From: Viridibacillus arenosi
GTDB lineage: Bacteria > Bacillota > Bacilli > Bacillales_A > Planococcaceae
DNA length: 64,000 nt
Assembly (NCBI RefSeq): GCF_001955655.1
Contig: NZ_MSPW01000003.1
Span: 186,001-250,000 of the forward strand
Direction: 5' to 3'
The notes under the pieces were generated by a model. That model was not told where the DNA came from, made no database searches, and was given only the letters and a program-made list of their open reading frames with translations. Shown here piece after piece: positions 1 through 8,684 of this stretch; the first letter of the stretch is position 1, and the number at the start of each line of letters is the position of its first letter. The translations under genes and the position numbers were made by a program.

Positions 1-307
1 ACCAGAATCTCACTTAGATATTCATAAACAGAAAATAATATTAGAAACTATTCAAAATCTTGTCCGAGAGAAGAATATTTCTTGCATTATAAATACGCAT
101 TATGCTAATCACGCAATCTATTTTGGAGATAAAGTATTATTAGTGGCGAAAAACAAACCTGTTATCACAGGAAATGTAAATGAGTTATTAAATGAAAAGA
201 ACATGTTGACTTACTTTGGTATTGAAGTGAAGAAACTACAAATGACAAATCAAAATTTAACATTTAGTGTACTGGTTCCTGAATATTTTGGAATGAAAAC
301 AATTTAA
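1..307 (+). CDS. ABC transporter ATP-binding protein, iron/siderophore or cobalamin type (3' end only)
   Basis: The gene enters from outside the window; the open frame runs from base 2 to the TAA at 305-307 (101 codons). The first residues, PESHLDIHKQ, are the end of Walker B and the D-loop of an ABC ATPase of the FecE/FhuC/BtuD class, followed by an H-loop histidine in NTHYANHA and a typical C-terminal tail (VLLVAKNKPVITGNV). Such subunits sit on the inner face of the membrane and drive siderophore-iron, haem or corrinoid import. The partner permease and binding protein must lie upstream, so the substrate cannot be told. A strong terminator follows. Confidence 0.8.
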   Translation, partial: PESHLDIHKQKIILETIQNLVREKNISCIINTHYANHAIYFGDKVLLVAKNKPVITGNVNELLNEKNMLTYFGIEVKKLQMTNQNLTFSVLVPEYFGMKTI

Positions 308-329
308 TAGCAAAATGATTGTAAAAGAA

Positions 330-382
330 AAAATCCTCTTTAAGTAGATACTGATACACTCTACCTAAGGGGGATTTTGTTA
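330..382 (+). terminator. Rho-independent terminator after the ABC ATPase gene
   Basis: A stem of about 17 bp with one mismatch (331-347 with 361-377) encloses a 13 nt loop and is followed by a short T-rich run. The rest of 383-790 is AT-rich and I see no gene in it. Confidence 0.75.
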
Positions 383-808
383 TGCCATAAAAACAATAAA
401 TACTTTTACATGTCAATGAATTCAAAAAGCAGTATAGATGGGGAAAAAAAGAAGAAACCATAAAAACATCTAAGTTTTTATTTTTAGAGTAATCGCGTTC
501 ATTTGTTTGATTATTATAGTATTTATTTCCATTTTATTTAAGGCAAATAATGGGCAATATATATGTAAGCAAAAATCAATTGTACGCCTTTTATATTTTC
601 AAATCGCTTTTGATTTATAAAATGATATTAATTATATTTATGAATCTAAATCCAATATGAAGTTAACACATTACCAAGTAATTCAGCTGTAACTTTTACA
701 CGATTGTTGCAAAATATGAGGTTTTTTTAGCAAAGGGAGTACATATTACTTATTCAATAATTGTGTAATACACTCAGGTGAAAATATATTAAAGGGAAGG
801 AGATATTA

Positions 809-1192
809 ATGGTCAAGAAAATATCTATTTTAGTTTTGTTTTTATTCATACTTGTATTAACTGGTTGTGTGAATGATGAAGCAGCAAAAGAAGAGATCAT
901 TTCAGATGAATCATTTGATGTTGAAAATGTTGATTTTTATAAAGGTAAGGCAATGGAGAGCAATCAAGTAATTGTTGAAACAGCAGACATGATGTATAGA
1001 GAGAACGCTACAGTTTTTACATTTCAAAAGGGTGATAGTAGTACGACAAAATTAAAGAAAACTAAAACCAAAGCAGAATATGACAAGATTAAAATTAGAT
1101 ATATACTAGAAATTGGAAAAGAAGATTTAAAAGAAATAAGTACTCGGTATAGTGATGTGATTAAAAATACGTTACCAATAGATGATCATTGA
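809..1192 (+). CDS. Small predicted lipoprotein, unknown function
   Basis: The 127-residue product begins with a type II signal peptide: MVKK, a hydrophobic stretch, then the lipobox LTGC with the lipidated Cys near residue 20. The rest is charged and Lys/Glu-rich with no domain I recognise. A strong ribosome binding site (AAGGGAAGGAGA, about 791-802) precedes the ATG. It should be anchored on the outer face of the cell membrane. It stands alone, closed by a terminator, and I assign no function. Confidence 0.75.
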   Translation: MVKKISILVLFLFILVLTGCVNDEAAKEEIISDESFDVENVDFYKGKAMESNQVIVETADMMYRENATVFTFQKGDSSTTKLKKTKTKAEYDKIKIRYILEIGKEDLKEISTRYSDVIKNTLPIDDH

Positions 1193-1258
1193 AACTGCTG
1201 TATATATAAAATAAAGATTGTTCAAAAGTAATCCGTACATCCCTAAAATAGCGCAATT

Positions 1259-1294
1259 AAAAAGAATTCGTTTATACAGAACGAATTCTTTTTT
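1259..1294 (+). terminator. Rho-independent terminator of the lipoprotein gene
   Basis: A perfect inverted repeat (1259-1272 with 1280-1293) carrying GAATTCGTT/AACGAATTC ends in a T6 run. Confidence 0.85.
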
Positions 1295-1418
1295 GTAGTG
1301 GAGAGCATATCCAAACATACTTCTGACTTATAAACCTTCTGTTATCAGCTAGTATTAAATAATAAAAACGAGGTAACTATTAAATTAAAACGTAAAAAGT
1401 GTATTTATTTAATAATAT

Positions 1419-1434
1419 TTAGTACCAGGTGCTA
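1419..1434 (+). promoter_or_regulatory. FapR-like operator upstream of fabH
   Basis: TTAGTACCAGGTGCTA is an interrupted dyad (TTAGTACC / GGTGCTA) resembling the FapR box of Bacillus fatty-acid genes (TTAGTACC...GGTACTAA). A TATAAT at 1449-1454 would be the -10 element, so the dyad would lie in or just upstream of the promoter. In B. subtilis FapR, antagonised by malonyl-CoA, represses fabHA and fabHB. Assignment here is by motif and position only. Confidence 0.6.
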
Positions 1435-1481
1435 TAAATAAGTGTTAATATAATTATGATAAATAACTTGGAGGTTTTTTT

Positions 1482-2468
1482 ATGTTTCAATCAAAAGCGA
1501 GAATAACAGCTATCGGTTCGTATGTACCTGAACGAACATTAACTAATACAGATTTAGAAATACTTGTTGAGACAAATGATGAATGGATAGTGCAACGTAC
1601 AGGAATAAAAGAGAGAAGAATGGCGCGAGAAGATGAGTTTACAAGTGATTTAGCTTATCAGGCTGTTCTTAATTTAATGGAGCGATTCGATAAATCTGTT
1701 GAAGATGTGGATTTAGTCATCGTTTGTACGATGACTCCTGATTACAAAACGCCAAGTGTCGCTTCTACGCTGCAGGCAAAGTTAGGTATAAAGAATACAG
1801 GCGCTTTTGATTTAAATACTGCATGTTCCGGCTTTACTTACGGATTATATGTAGCTAATGGGATGATCACATCAGGATTAAATAAAAAAGTCTTGGTGGT
1901 TGGGTCTGAGACTTTATCTAGAATTACTGATTATACCGATAGAGCTACATGTATTCTATTTGGAGACGGAGCTGGAGCAGTACTTTTAGAATATGATGAA
2001 CAACAACCAAGTTTCATTTCTTCACATATAGGTTCTGAAGGTGAAGGTGGCAAGAGTTTATATTGTTCAAATTTATCTAACATGATGAATGGTGAAGAAA
2101 TATTAGACAACGGAAAATTTGTTCAAAATGGGCGAGCGGTATATAAGTGGGCTGTCACAACAGTACCAAAAGGGATGAGAACGGTATTGCAAAATGCTTC
2201 AATGGAATTAAAAGATGTAGATTGGTTCGTCCCTCACAGCGCAAATCTAAGAATGATTGAGTCAATATGTGAGAAAAGCGACTTTCCTATTGAGCAAACA
2301 TTATATAGCCTAGTGGATTATGGTAATACTTCAGCAGCAACAATACCACTATCATTAGATCAAGGTGTTCGTGAAGGCAAAGTTAAGAACGGAGATAAAA
2401 TCTTATTATACGGATTTGGCGGTGGTTTGGCACACGCAGGATTACTTATCAATTGGACGGTTGAATAG
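1482..2468 (+). CDS. fabH: 3-oxoacyl-ACP synthase III (KAS III)
   Basis: This enzyme condenses acetyl- or branched-chain acyl-CoA with malonyl-ACP to start type II fatty-acid synthesis in the cytoplasm. The product is 328 residues, a normal FabH length, and the catalytic triad is visible: Cys115 in TACSGF, His252 in VPHSAN and Asn282 in YGNTSAAT. The N-terminal GSYVPE and C-terminal GFGGGLAHAG glycine loops are intact. The ribosome binding site is TTGGAGG at about 1469. It is a lone gene, as with B. subtilis fabHB (yhfB), rather than linked to fabF. A FapR-like box precedes it and a hairpin follows. Confidence 0.95.
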   Translation: MFQSKARITAIGSYVPERTLTNTDLEILVETNDEWIVQRTGIKERRMAREDEFTSDLAYQAVLNLMERFDKSVEDVDLVIVCTMTPDYKTPSVASTLQAKLGIKNTGAFDLNTACSGFTYGLYVANGMITSGLNKKVLVVGSETLSRITDYTDRATCILFGDGAGAVLLEYDEQQPSFISSHIGSEGEGGKSLYCSNLSNMMNGEEILDNGKFVQNGRAVYKWAVTTVPKGMRTVLQNASMELKDVDWFVPHSANLRMIESICEKSDFPIEQTLYSLVDYGNTSAATIPLSLDQGVREGKVKNGDKILLYGFGGGLAHAGLLINWTVE

Positions 2469-2580
2469 AGAAGTTTAAAAGGCCAAATATTTACAAGAAA
2501 ACTAAGTAGATATAGGGCAAATTTGGGTTATGTAATTATAAATTTATATATAAGATTCATAAAATTTGATATGAAGCAAG

Positions 2581-2617
2581 AAAGATGAGTGGCTGTGGTC
2601 ACTCATCTTTTATTTTG
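2581..2617 (+). terminator. Terminator after fabH
   Basis: AAAGATGAGT and ACTCATCTTT (2581-2590 with 2601-2610) form a stem followed by TATTTT. Confidence 0.75.
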
Positions 2618-2763
2618 GATGATTTCAATAGTTTTAGTAGTGAAAATTTATTAATGACAATGCATAAGTTGCATCTATTATCGATAAATATAAAATAGCA
2701 TTCATTTTAGTACATACTTAAAGATTAGCAATATGAGAAGGTAAAGAAAGGTGATTAAAAATC

Positions 2764-3279
2764 ATGATTAAGAAGACGATTATTTTACTTTTTTTTATAA
2801 TGATTATCTTAATGTTACTAACTTTTTCAATAAAGCCTACTATTAATTTTGATAATAATTACTATGCTCAAAAGATTTCAGATGCACTTGATACATATAT
2901 AGAAAGCGATGAGCTAATCGAATCTCTTACAATCAAAAATGGAAAAACCTTTTTTTATTCGGATATATACCGTAAAACAATTCAAATCTTTTACTTTGAA
3001 GATGGAATACTTAGTTATAACGGCAAAATGAACTATGAAGTGTGGAAGAGAAAGGACCACGAAGGCGATCCAGTAGAATGGATATATCATGAGTTAGAAA
3101 ATGGTGAAAGTATTATTTGGGGAGTATCACTTACAGATGATACTATAGAGATAAATAATAAAGTAAAAGTTCAAGATTATATTCAATTAGAAAATGGAGT
3201 TAACGTCTTTTTCTCGAAAAATAAAGCAGAACTTAATTTACCTATTGAAGTGACATTGAAAAACAATCAAACACAATGA
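2764..3279 (+). CDS. Hypothetical membrane-anchored protein
   Basis: The 171-residue product has one strongly hydrophobic N-terminal segment (about residues 5-23) and an outside-facing soluble part rich in Asn, Glu and aromatic residues. I recognise no catalytic motif or family. The ribosome binding site AAAGGTG lies about 10 bases before the ATG. It has no obvious operon partner and is closed by a clean terminator. It is more likely a surface protein of unknown role than an enzyme. Confidence 0.65.
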   Translation: MIKKTIILLFFIMIILMLLTFSIKPTINFDNNYYAQKISDALDTYIESDELIESLTIKNGKTFFYSDIYRKTIQIFYFEDGILSYNGKMNYEVWKRKDHEGDPVEWIYHELENGESIIWGVSLTDDTIEINNKVKVQDYIQLENGVNVFFSKNKAELNLPIEVTLKNNQTQ

Positions 3280-3385
3280 ATGATTGGAAAATAGTATGCA
3301 ATATTCATTCTGCAATTAATACAAATACAAAGGAACCGCTTCTTCTTTATATAAGGTGCAACTAACCTAACTAAGTTATAAATTT

Positions 3386-3422
3386 AAGGTTCAAATCTCA
3401 TATGATTTGAACCTTTTGCTTT
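3386..3422 (+). terminator. Terminator of the 2764-3279 gene
   Basis: A perfect 12 bp stem (AAGGTTCAAATC at 3386-3397, GATTTGAACCTT at 3404-3415) is followed by TTGCTTTTG. Confidence 0.85.
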
Positions 3423-3647
3423 TGTTAATTTAATATGTTTTATTCCAATTTATATATGTAAGTTTATTATTCACCTGTATGTGTGTAAAAGTTAAAACTT
3501 GAAAGGTAACTTACATACAGACTAAAAATTTTATTTGATAAAACTAAACCTGTATTTTAGTTATTTTGACAAGTAGACAATCTGAAAAATCGAATTACTT
3601 AAACTTCCAATTCATGTATAATTAATGATATATAAGGAGTGATAGTG

Positions 3648-4754
3648 TTGAATAAAACAAATACGTTGATTAGCTCATTGTTACTTAGCGGATCGATACT
3701 GACGTTAGGTTTAACAAGCTCAATCGAACCTAATGACATAGTGGATTCAAAACAAAAGATAGATGCTGCTGCCGATAATCATAGCAATATCACGATGGTT
3801 GCTGCGACAGTTAAGTACAAGGTGACCATCAATGGTAAACCTGTATCTCTTCATAATAGCTCTATTAGAATAGGCCCTAATCATATATTACCTGCAAAAA
3901 GCTTTATAAGACTCTTAGGCGGAACTACTACTTTTAATAGCAAAACTAAAGTGTTAACTATTAAAAGTGATGGTACAACTTCTACAATCAAACAAGGATC
4001 TAAAGTAGCTACTGTAAATGGCAAGAAAATAACGCTATCGACAAGTGCTCAAGCAATCAATGATGTATTCATGATCCCACATGATCTAGTGGCCAAAGCT
4101 ACAGGCACAAAAGTTTCTATATCAACAAGTGCAAAGACAATTGAAATCACTCAGGCTTCACCAATAATCCCATCGCGTATCAAGACTAAATATCAAGGCC
4201 ATACATATGGTGCTGATAACCAATACCAGTATGATAAAACAATGGCTTATGTTAATAATTACTTCAAGAACTACAAAAGAAGATTTGTTTTTGGTTTTTG
4301 GCAACACGAACAATATGTGGATTACTTTAAAAACGGGGTAAAAGTACCGCTTGATTATATTAGTGGAGATGATTATTATGAAGGTTTGGATGCCGCTGAG
4401 CGTTGGGGTGAAGATTTAAGAAATAATAAAGTACCTTACTCCCAGATTGTGAAAGTCGCTGAGGTTGAGCTGGAAGCTAGAGATTTTTTACGTGTCGCGC
4501 CATTTTACAGTCGTTATGTAGATGATTACGATGTATATTCTGCATACCACATCTTATACAAACGTAAAGGTGATTCAGACTCTTATGCACATGCACAACA
4601 AATTGTATTTGATATGAACGGTTATAAAACTAGAGTAGTATCTATACCACCTTTTTCATGGCTAGAAGTACAAATAAACGGAAAATGGTATATTCAATAC
4701 GATGAATATTGGGGTGACACATGGAGACTTTCTACTTCATCAGGGATTCAATAG
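3648..4754 (+). CDS. Secreted protein with copper-amine-oxidase N-terminal-like domain and unknown C-terminal domain
   Basis: The product of about 368 residues has an N-terminal signal peptide. From roughly residue 50 to 165 there are two beta-rich repeats of the copper amine oxidase N-terminal-like family (KVTINGKPVS, then VLTIKSDGTT and TIEITQAS), a wall-associated module common in Bacillales. The Tyr- and Trp-rich C-terminal 200 residues match nothing I know; the HIL...HAQQIVFDMNGYKTRVV stretch could be part of a papain-like fold, but that is a guess. The ribosome binding site AAGGAG (3634-3639) overlaps an in-frame GTG at 3639, so the start is more likely TTG 3648 or GTG 3645. Odd: the far C-terminus is short and Ser-rich. 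Confidence 0.75.
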   Translation: MNKTNTLISSLLLSGSILTLGLTSSIEPNDIVDSKQKIDAAADNHSNITMVAATVKYKVTINGKPVSLHNSSIRIGPNHILPAKSFIRLLGGTTTFNSKTKVLTIKSDGTTSTIKQGSKVATVNGKKITLSTSAQAINDVFMIPHDLVAKATGTKVSISTSAKTIEITQASPIIPSRIKTKYQGHTYGADNQYQYDKTMAYVNNYFKNYKRRFVFGFWQHEQYVDYFKNGVKVPLDYISGDDYYEGLDAAERWGEDLRNNKVPYSQIVKVAEVELEARDFLRVAPFYSRYVDDYDVYSAYHILYKRKGDSDSYAHAQQIVFDMNGYKTRVVSIPPFSWLEVQINGKWYIQYDEYWGDTWRLSTSSGIQ

Positions 4755-4990
4755 TTGTTTGCTCCGTGAATTCTATTGCAATTGAAGTTACATTCAGCGA
4801 GACATGATTTTTTTGAGGGTACTTGTTTATTTCCACTAATACTATTAGAGTGGGGTAAATATTCTCATTAGTAAATCAAGGAATAGGAACGATATTAGTT
4901 CAAGCTGTTGTAGAATTTACAAATAAAAGTGAATGCTCGATGCTAAAATTAGTTACAACGTATGATCGTATGATAAGGTGGGGAGTTTAA

Positions 4991-5125
4991 ATGATATTCT
5001 TTATAATTATTCTGCTTCTAGTTTTTTCATATGACTTTACTAAAATGAGAAATCAAATGGATCGGATTATCGAGCAAAATGATGAAATGATTCAGCTAAT
5101 GAAAAAAAGGAAAGAAGAGGAATAG
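4991..5125 (+). CDS. Small membrane protein with charged coiled-coil tail (44 aa)
   Basis: A short frame starts at ATG 4991 behind the ribosome binding site AAGGTGGGGAG (about 4976-4986). The product has a hydrophobic N-terminus (MIFFIIILLLVF) and then a charged amphipathic helix (RIIEQNDEMIQLMKKRKEEE). The layout of one membrane segment plus a short coiled coil matches the small protein at 14640-14783. It lies just before another small membrane-protein frame. I assign no function. Confidence 0.6.
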   Translation: MIFFIIILLLVFSYDFTKMRNQMDRIIEQNDEMIQLMKKRKEEE

Positions 5126-5144
5126 ATGCTATTTAGCTTAGAGA

Positions 5145-5354
5145 GTGAAAACATTGGTATTTGAAACATTATCAAGCCAACTTTCTGTAGTGATCACTCT
5201 AGCTTTTGGCGTATTGTTAATTGTTCTATATCCACTAATACATAAAGAAAACAGATACTTTGCTTGGTTAAGCCTTATCAGAGCATTTAGTAAACAACCG
5301 ATTGAAGAGATATCTATATTTTTGAAACAGGTAGGAATGGATATGGAAGAGTGA
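5145..5354 (+). CDS. Small single-pass membrane protein (69 aa)
   Basis: A GTG-initiated frame starts 20 bases after the preceding small gene, which suggests co-transcription. Residues of about 14-32 form a membrane segment (VVITLAFGVLLIVLYPLI), followed by a basic and then acidic cytosolic tail ending GMDMEE. The ribosome binding site is weak (AGAGAG), and a TTG nine bases downstream is an alternative start. Spacing to the upstream gene and the terminator downstream support it being real. Confidence 0.5.
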   Translation: MKTLVFETLSSQLSVVITLAFGVLLIVLYPLIHKENRYFAWLSLIRAFSKQPIEEISIFLKQVGMDMEE

Positions 5355-5419
5355 TAATAATGCACAGATAATCCCAAAGAATATATTATCAAGACAACAA
5401 TAAAAAAGGCAGATAAATT

Positions 5420-5456
5420 AAAGGACATTATATATATTATATGTAATGTCTTTTCT
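5420..5456. terminator. Bidirectional terminator between convergent genes
   Basis: GACATTATATAT/ATATGTAATGTC (5424-5435 with 5439-5450) forms a 12 bp stem with A-rich and T-rich flanks, serving the small-gene pair on the plus strand and the NUDIX gene on the minus strand. Confidence 0.7.
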
Positions 5457-5485
5457 TCAACTAACGATCCCTATTAGAAGAAATT

Positions 5486-5962
5486 TTAATCTCCAACACG
5501 TAAAAACTTTGGAGGTTTTCTCTGTACAAAATGTTTTTCAATAGACTTAAGAACTTCATCATTTCCGGGTAATGAGACTGTTTCTATCGCATCCTCAAAA
5601 GACAACCATTGATAGTCGCTATGTTCATCATTTAATTTTACATCTTGATGGTCTTCCACAAATCCAATAAATACAGGGGCAACATATATATAATTTTCTT
5701 GAGGTGAATATATTTGGTCAAATTTGTTAGATGCATATAATAATACATTTGTAATCCCTGTTTCTTCATTTATTTCTCTGAAAGCAGCTTCCCAAGCCTT
5801 TTCACCTTCTTCAATACTACCACCAATATAACACCAAACATTCCGAAGAACAGAAGTATTTCTTTTTAAGAGCAACACTTTATATTCATCTTCTATCTTT
5901 TTTAATAAAACGGTCGCAATCCCTGTACATCGTATTGGGACTTCAAAATATTCTTCACTCAA
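5486..5962 (-). CDS. NUDIX hydrolase
   Basis: The 158-residue protein has a complete Nudix box (GGSIEEGE...REINEETGI, about residues 48-69), which binds the divalent metal needed to hydrolyse nucleoside-diphosphate derivatives. The substrate cannot be read from sequence. The start is TTG at 5962, directly after the TGA of the upstream pentapeptide gene (TGATTG). Its ribosome binding site GAGGTG lies inside the end of that gene, so the two are translationally coupled. Confidence 0.85.
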   Translation of the reverse strand: MSEEYFEVPIRCTGIATVLLKKIEDEYKVLLLKRNTSVLRNVWCYIGGSIEEGEKAWEAAFREINEETGITNVLLYASNKFDQIYSPQENYIYVAPVFIGFVEDHQDVKLNDEHSDYQWLSFEDAIETVSLPGNDEVLKSIEKHFVQRKPPKFLRVGD

Positions 5963-6865
5963 TCAAAACACCTCTTTGTTTTTATATCTCTTTTCACTTA
6001 CAGTCCAGTGTGTTGGACGTGAAAGCAAATGCGGTAATTTTGTTTGTTCATCACCTTTTGCAGCATTAACTTGAACTTGTGTGAGAAAGATACTGCCAGT
6101 TAGATTTGCCCATCTTAGATCGGTATCTCGGAAATCAGCTCCAATAAGGTCAGCCATGCGTAAGTCTGCGTCTCGTAAGTCTGCCCCAATAAGATATGCC
6201 CCTCTTAAATTAGCTCCTCTAAAGTCCGCACCTCTAAGCTTTGCCCCCATCAAATCTGCTCCTCGACGGTCAAGTGTTTTTCTTTTTTTAGAGTCCATAT
6301 GCTGAGAGATTACTTTGCTTCTTACAAGTTCACTAGTGTTTAAAAGTAAAGCATTAACTACTACTCGGTGTGATGGTACATCTAGCTTTAAAAGTTCATC
6401 TGAACTAAGTTGGCTAAGTCGTTCCGTTTCATGAAGTGCAGTGCTAAGTTTTCTATGTATTGGACTTGCTTCCTTCAAATTCAGCGCTTCAGTCAGATAC
6501 CAGATCATTTCATGAAGTTGATGCATAGTTGGGAAGACATCAAACATTTTCTGCGCTATTTGTGTATTTTCGCGCCAGTCGATTCCTTTAAATGTAGTTT
6601 GAGAAACTTTTTGTCCTGCACCGAAGCAGTCAAAAACTGTACAACCTTTAAATCCCTCTTGTCTCAGATTATTATGAATGCTACATCGAAAATCCGATTG
6701 CAAATTAGAGCATGGCTTACCCGCCACTTTATCAATTGCAAAATCAACCGAAGCTGCGAAGGGGAGCGCAACACAACATAAACCAAAGCAGTTTTCACAA
6801 TCTGCATGTAAATCACTGCGACTAATATCGAGTTTTGGAATAGGTAAATCACTATTATCAATCAT
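5963..6865 (-). CDS. Cys-rich domain plus pentapeptide-repeat protein
   Basis: The 300-residue protein has two parts. Residues of about 20-85 carry a dense Cys set (CENCFGLCC, then KPC, RCSIH, GCTVFDC) resembling the YkgJ-type zinc/iron-chelate family. Residues of about 205-260 are tandem pentapeptide repeats of the A(D/N)LxG type (GADFRGANLRGAYLIGADLR), which fold as a right-handed beta-helix that can mimic DNA. The middle (110-200) is helical. It is first in a two-gene operon with the NUDIX gene. Role unknown; metal binding and protein or DNA contact are inferences. Confidence 0.8.
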   Translation of the reverse strand: MIDNSDLPIPKLDISRSDLHADCENCFGLCCVALPFAASVDFAIDKVAGKPCSNLQSDFRCSIHNNLRQEGFKGCTVFDCFGAGQKVSQTTFKGIDWRENTQIAQKMFDVFPTMHQLHEMIWYLTEALNLKEASPIHRKLSTALHETERLSQLSSDELLKLDVPSHRVVVNALLLNTSELVRSKVISQHMDSKKRKTLDRRGADLMGAKLRGADFRGANLRGAYLIGADLRDADLRMADLIGADFRDTDLRWANLTGSIFLTQVQVNAAKGDEQTKLPHLLSRPTHWTVSEKRYKNKEVF

Positions 6866-7129
6866 TTAGTGTACTTCCTTTGCTTAGTATTTTAATAAAT
6901 TAATATGTAATTTGAATAAATAGTTAGTTTGATATTAAGATTAGAAAAAAACATTTTCTATTTTTTTTATGTTATCATTGTTCAAATTTACCAGTCAACT
7001 TTTGGATGTATTTACATAAATTTATTTATAGGAAATATCTTATAAATCATACGACTCAATAATATATATGGATAAATTTGCTATAATTATAAAAACGCTA
7101 TAAAAACTATAAGAGAAAGGAGCGACAAC

Positions 7130-7909
7130 ATGAATAAAAATGAACTAATATCACTATTCCATAAAGAACTTAGACAAGAAGCTCAAACACAAAGTTATTT
7201 AAGAGAGGAAACAGAGCATGTAGTACGACACATTTCACAGTTTGGCGAATCAGGATTCATAGTCGCATCTAATGTAAATGAAGATAATGCAAGAACAATC
7301 ATAAAGCAGGAGTTAGACTATTTTAGTAACCTAGGACAAGATTTTGAGTGGAAGGTGTATAGCTATGATAAGCCTGATAGTTTGAAAGATATTCTTGAAC
7401 AAGAAGGCTTTAGAGTAGATACAGCAGAAGCTCTTATGGTGATGAAGCTAGATGATCAGCATCACTTGCTAAAAAACAATCAATATTTCGGTTTAAAGGA
7501 ATTAACGGATGAAAAAGGCATTCAAGATATTGTTGATCTAGAAGATGCAATCTGGAATGAATCACATGCTGAGCTGGGTAAACGGCTTTGGAGAGATAAA
7601 CAAAATAATCCTGAAGCCTTATATCTTTATGGGATATATGAGGAGGCTAAGCTCGTAAGTGCCGCATGGATGTACATAGAGGCCAACTCATCGTTTGCAA
7701 GTTTATGGGGAGGTTCGACGCTACCTATGTATAGAGGAAAAGGATACTATACATCTTTGCTAGCTGTTCGCGCAAAAAAGGCATTTGAAAAAGGGCATCC
7801 TTTCCTTACTGTTGATGCCAGTCCAATGAGTAGACCAATCCTTGAAAAGAGTGGTTTTCTTTGTCTAGCATACTCTTACGGTTGTCAGTCGCCTTCTAGT
7901 AAATTGTAG
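7130..7909 (+). CDS. GNAT-family N-acetyltransferase
   Basis: The 259-residue protein has its acetyl-CoA domain in the C-terminal half: GIYEEAKLVSAAWMYIE, then YRGKGYYTSLL, the motif A pyrophosphate loop, and RPILEKSGF near the end. The N-terminal half (1-115) is a second degenerate GNAT-like or lineage-specific domain. A good ribosome binding site (AAAGGAG, about 7116) precedes ATG 7130. It is a single gene and the acceptor is unknown. Confidence 0.8.
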   Translation: MNKNELISLFHKELRQEAQTQSYLREETEHVVRHISQFGESGFIVASNVNEDNARTIIKQELDYFSNLGQDFEWKVYSYDKPDSLKDILEQEGFRVDTAEALMVMKLDDQHHLLKNNQYFGLKELTDEKGIQDIVDLEDAIWNESHAELGKRLWRDKQNNPEALYLYGIYEEAKLVSAAWMYIEANSSFASLWGGSTLPMYRGKGYYTSLLAVRAKKAFEKGHPFLTVDASPMSRPILEKSGFLCLAYSYGCQSPSSKL

Positions 7910-7958
7910 AACATCCTTTCAAAATTACGAGCATGTTTATTGAATAAGAAATATAAGA

Positions 7959-7992
7959 GTGATACATAATTTATTTAACTCCTATGTATCAC
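7959..7992 (+). terminator. Inverted repeat after the GNAT gene, probable weak terminator
   Basis: GTGATACATA (7959-7968) pairs perfectly with TATGTATCAC (7983-7992). There is no clean T run, so termination is plausible but not certain. I see no gene from 7993 to 8366. Confidence 0.5.
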
Positions 7993-8366
7993 CCTGTATC
8001 ATTTATTACTTTAGGGATATTGATAACATATACTAGGCTAACTTTGAAATGAAGGAATCGTTTTTCTCTTTGCTAAGGAAGCACCTGATGTGCTGAAGCA
8101 GTTCTCTTTAAATAAATGATGAAATTTATTAAATGAGTAAAGCTAGTACTATGGACGGGCAATAAACCGCATCAACAGGTAGTAGTCCAGCATATAATAA
8201 TTGTCATCGTCTTTGATATTCACAGCATTGGAGACAAAGACATTTGACTTCTTAGTTTATCTCCCATACTTTCTTCTGCTGCCTGTCCTTCTCTGAAAAT
8301 GGCTTCGATTATTCGATAAAGACTTGCATGTGTAAATGATTTAAAAATAATCAAAAGGAATTTATG

Positions 8367-8384
8367 TATAATTCGAGAATTATA
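8367..8384. promoter_or_regulatory. Perfect 18 bp palindrome, candidate operator/promoter
   Basis: TATAATTCGAGAATTATA is a perfect palindrome about 25 bases upstream of the ribosome binding site of the next small gene, and each end contains a -10-like TATAAT. The position fits a repressor site over a promoter. I do not recognise the regulator. Confidence 0.4.
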
Positions 8385-8421
8385 AGAATATAAGGTATAG
8401 ATTATTTTGGAGGGGATATTC

Positions 8422-8601
8422 ATCAATAAAAGGGTCAGAGTAATGATTAGTTTAATTAGTTGCCTGATTTTATGTGTTTTTGGGGTGTATAGTTTAATAA
8501 CTGCAAGTGCATCTGTAATTCCAGCTGTCTTATTTACCATTGGTGGTTTTATTGGATTTATAGATGGAATTTATGAAATTAAAAACTTTTATATTGCATG
8601 A
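8422..8601 (+). CDS. Small two-segment membrane protein with probable ATC start
   Basis: The product of about 59 residues has two hydrophobic segments (about 8-25 and 31-47) and a short polar tail. The ribosome binding site GGAGGGG (8409-8415) is followed after six bases by ATC AAT AAA AGG GTC, reading as (M)NKRVRVMISL. A TTG at 8407 overlaps the ribosome binding site and is unlikely, and the first ATG (8443) lies 27 bases beyond it. The most economical reading is that ATC 8422 replaced ATG. Either the gene is weakly translated from a rare codon or its start is mutated. A strong terminator follows. Confidence 0.6.
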   Translation: MNKRVRVMISLISCLILCVFGVYSLITASASVIPAVLFTIGGFIGFIDGIYEIKNFYIA

Positions 8602-8635
8602 CCGTTTGAAGTGAATGTGAATGAACTTTAAAAAG

Positions 8636-8684
8636 AAAACACCGTACCCTGATATTAGCAATATCAAGGTACGGTGTTTTTTAC
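8636..8684 (+). terminator. Strong rho-independent terminator
   Basis: AACACCGTACC...GATATT pairs with AATATCAAGGTACGGTGTT (8637-8656 with 8660-8678), one mismatch, and a T-rich tail follows. Confidence 0.9.

Noticed and set aside
6081-6305. Open frame of repeated Arg/Lys/Ser/Ala/Pro units on the plus strand
   Set aside because: It is the antisense of the pentapeptide repeats; the repeat pattern comes from the real minus-strand gene and there is no ribosome binding site.
8220-8540. 106-codon frame on the minus strand
   Set aside because: It overlaps the better supported small plus-strand membrane gene and its palindrome, and has no ribosome binding site.
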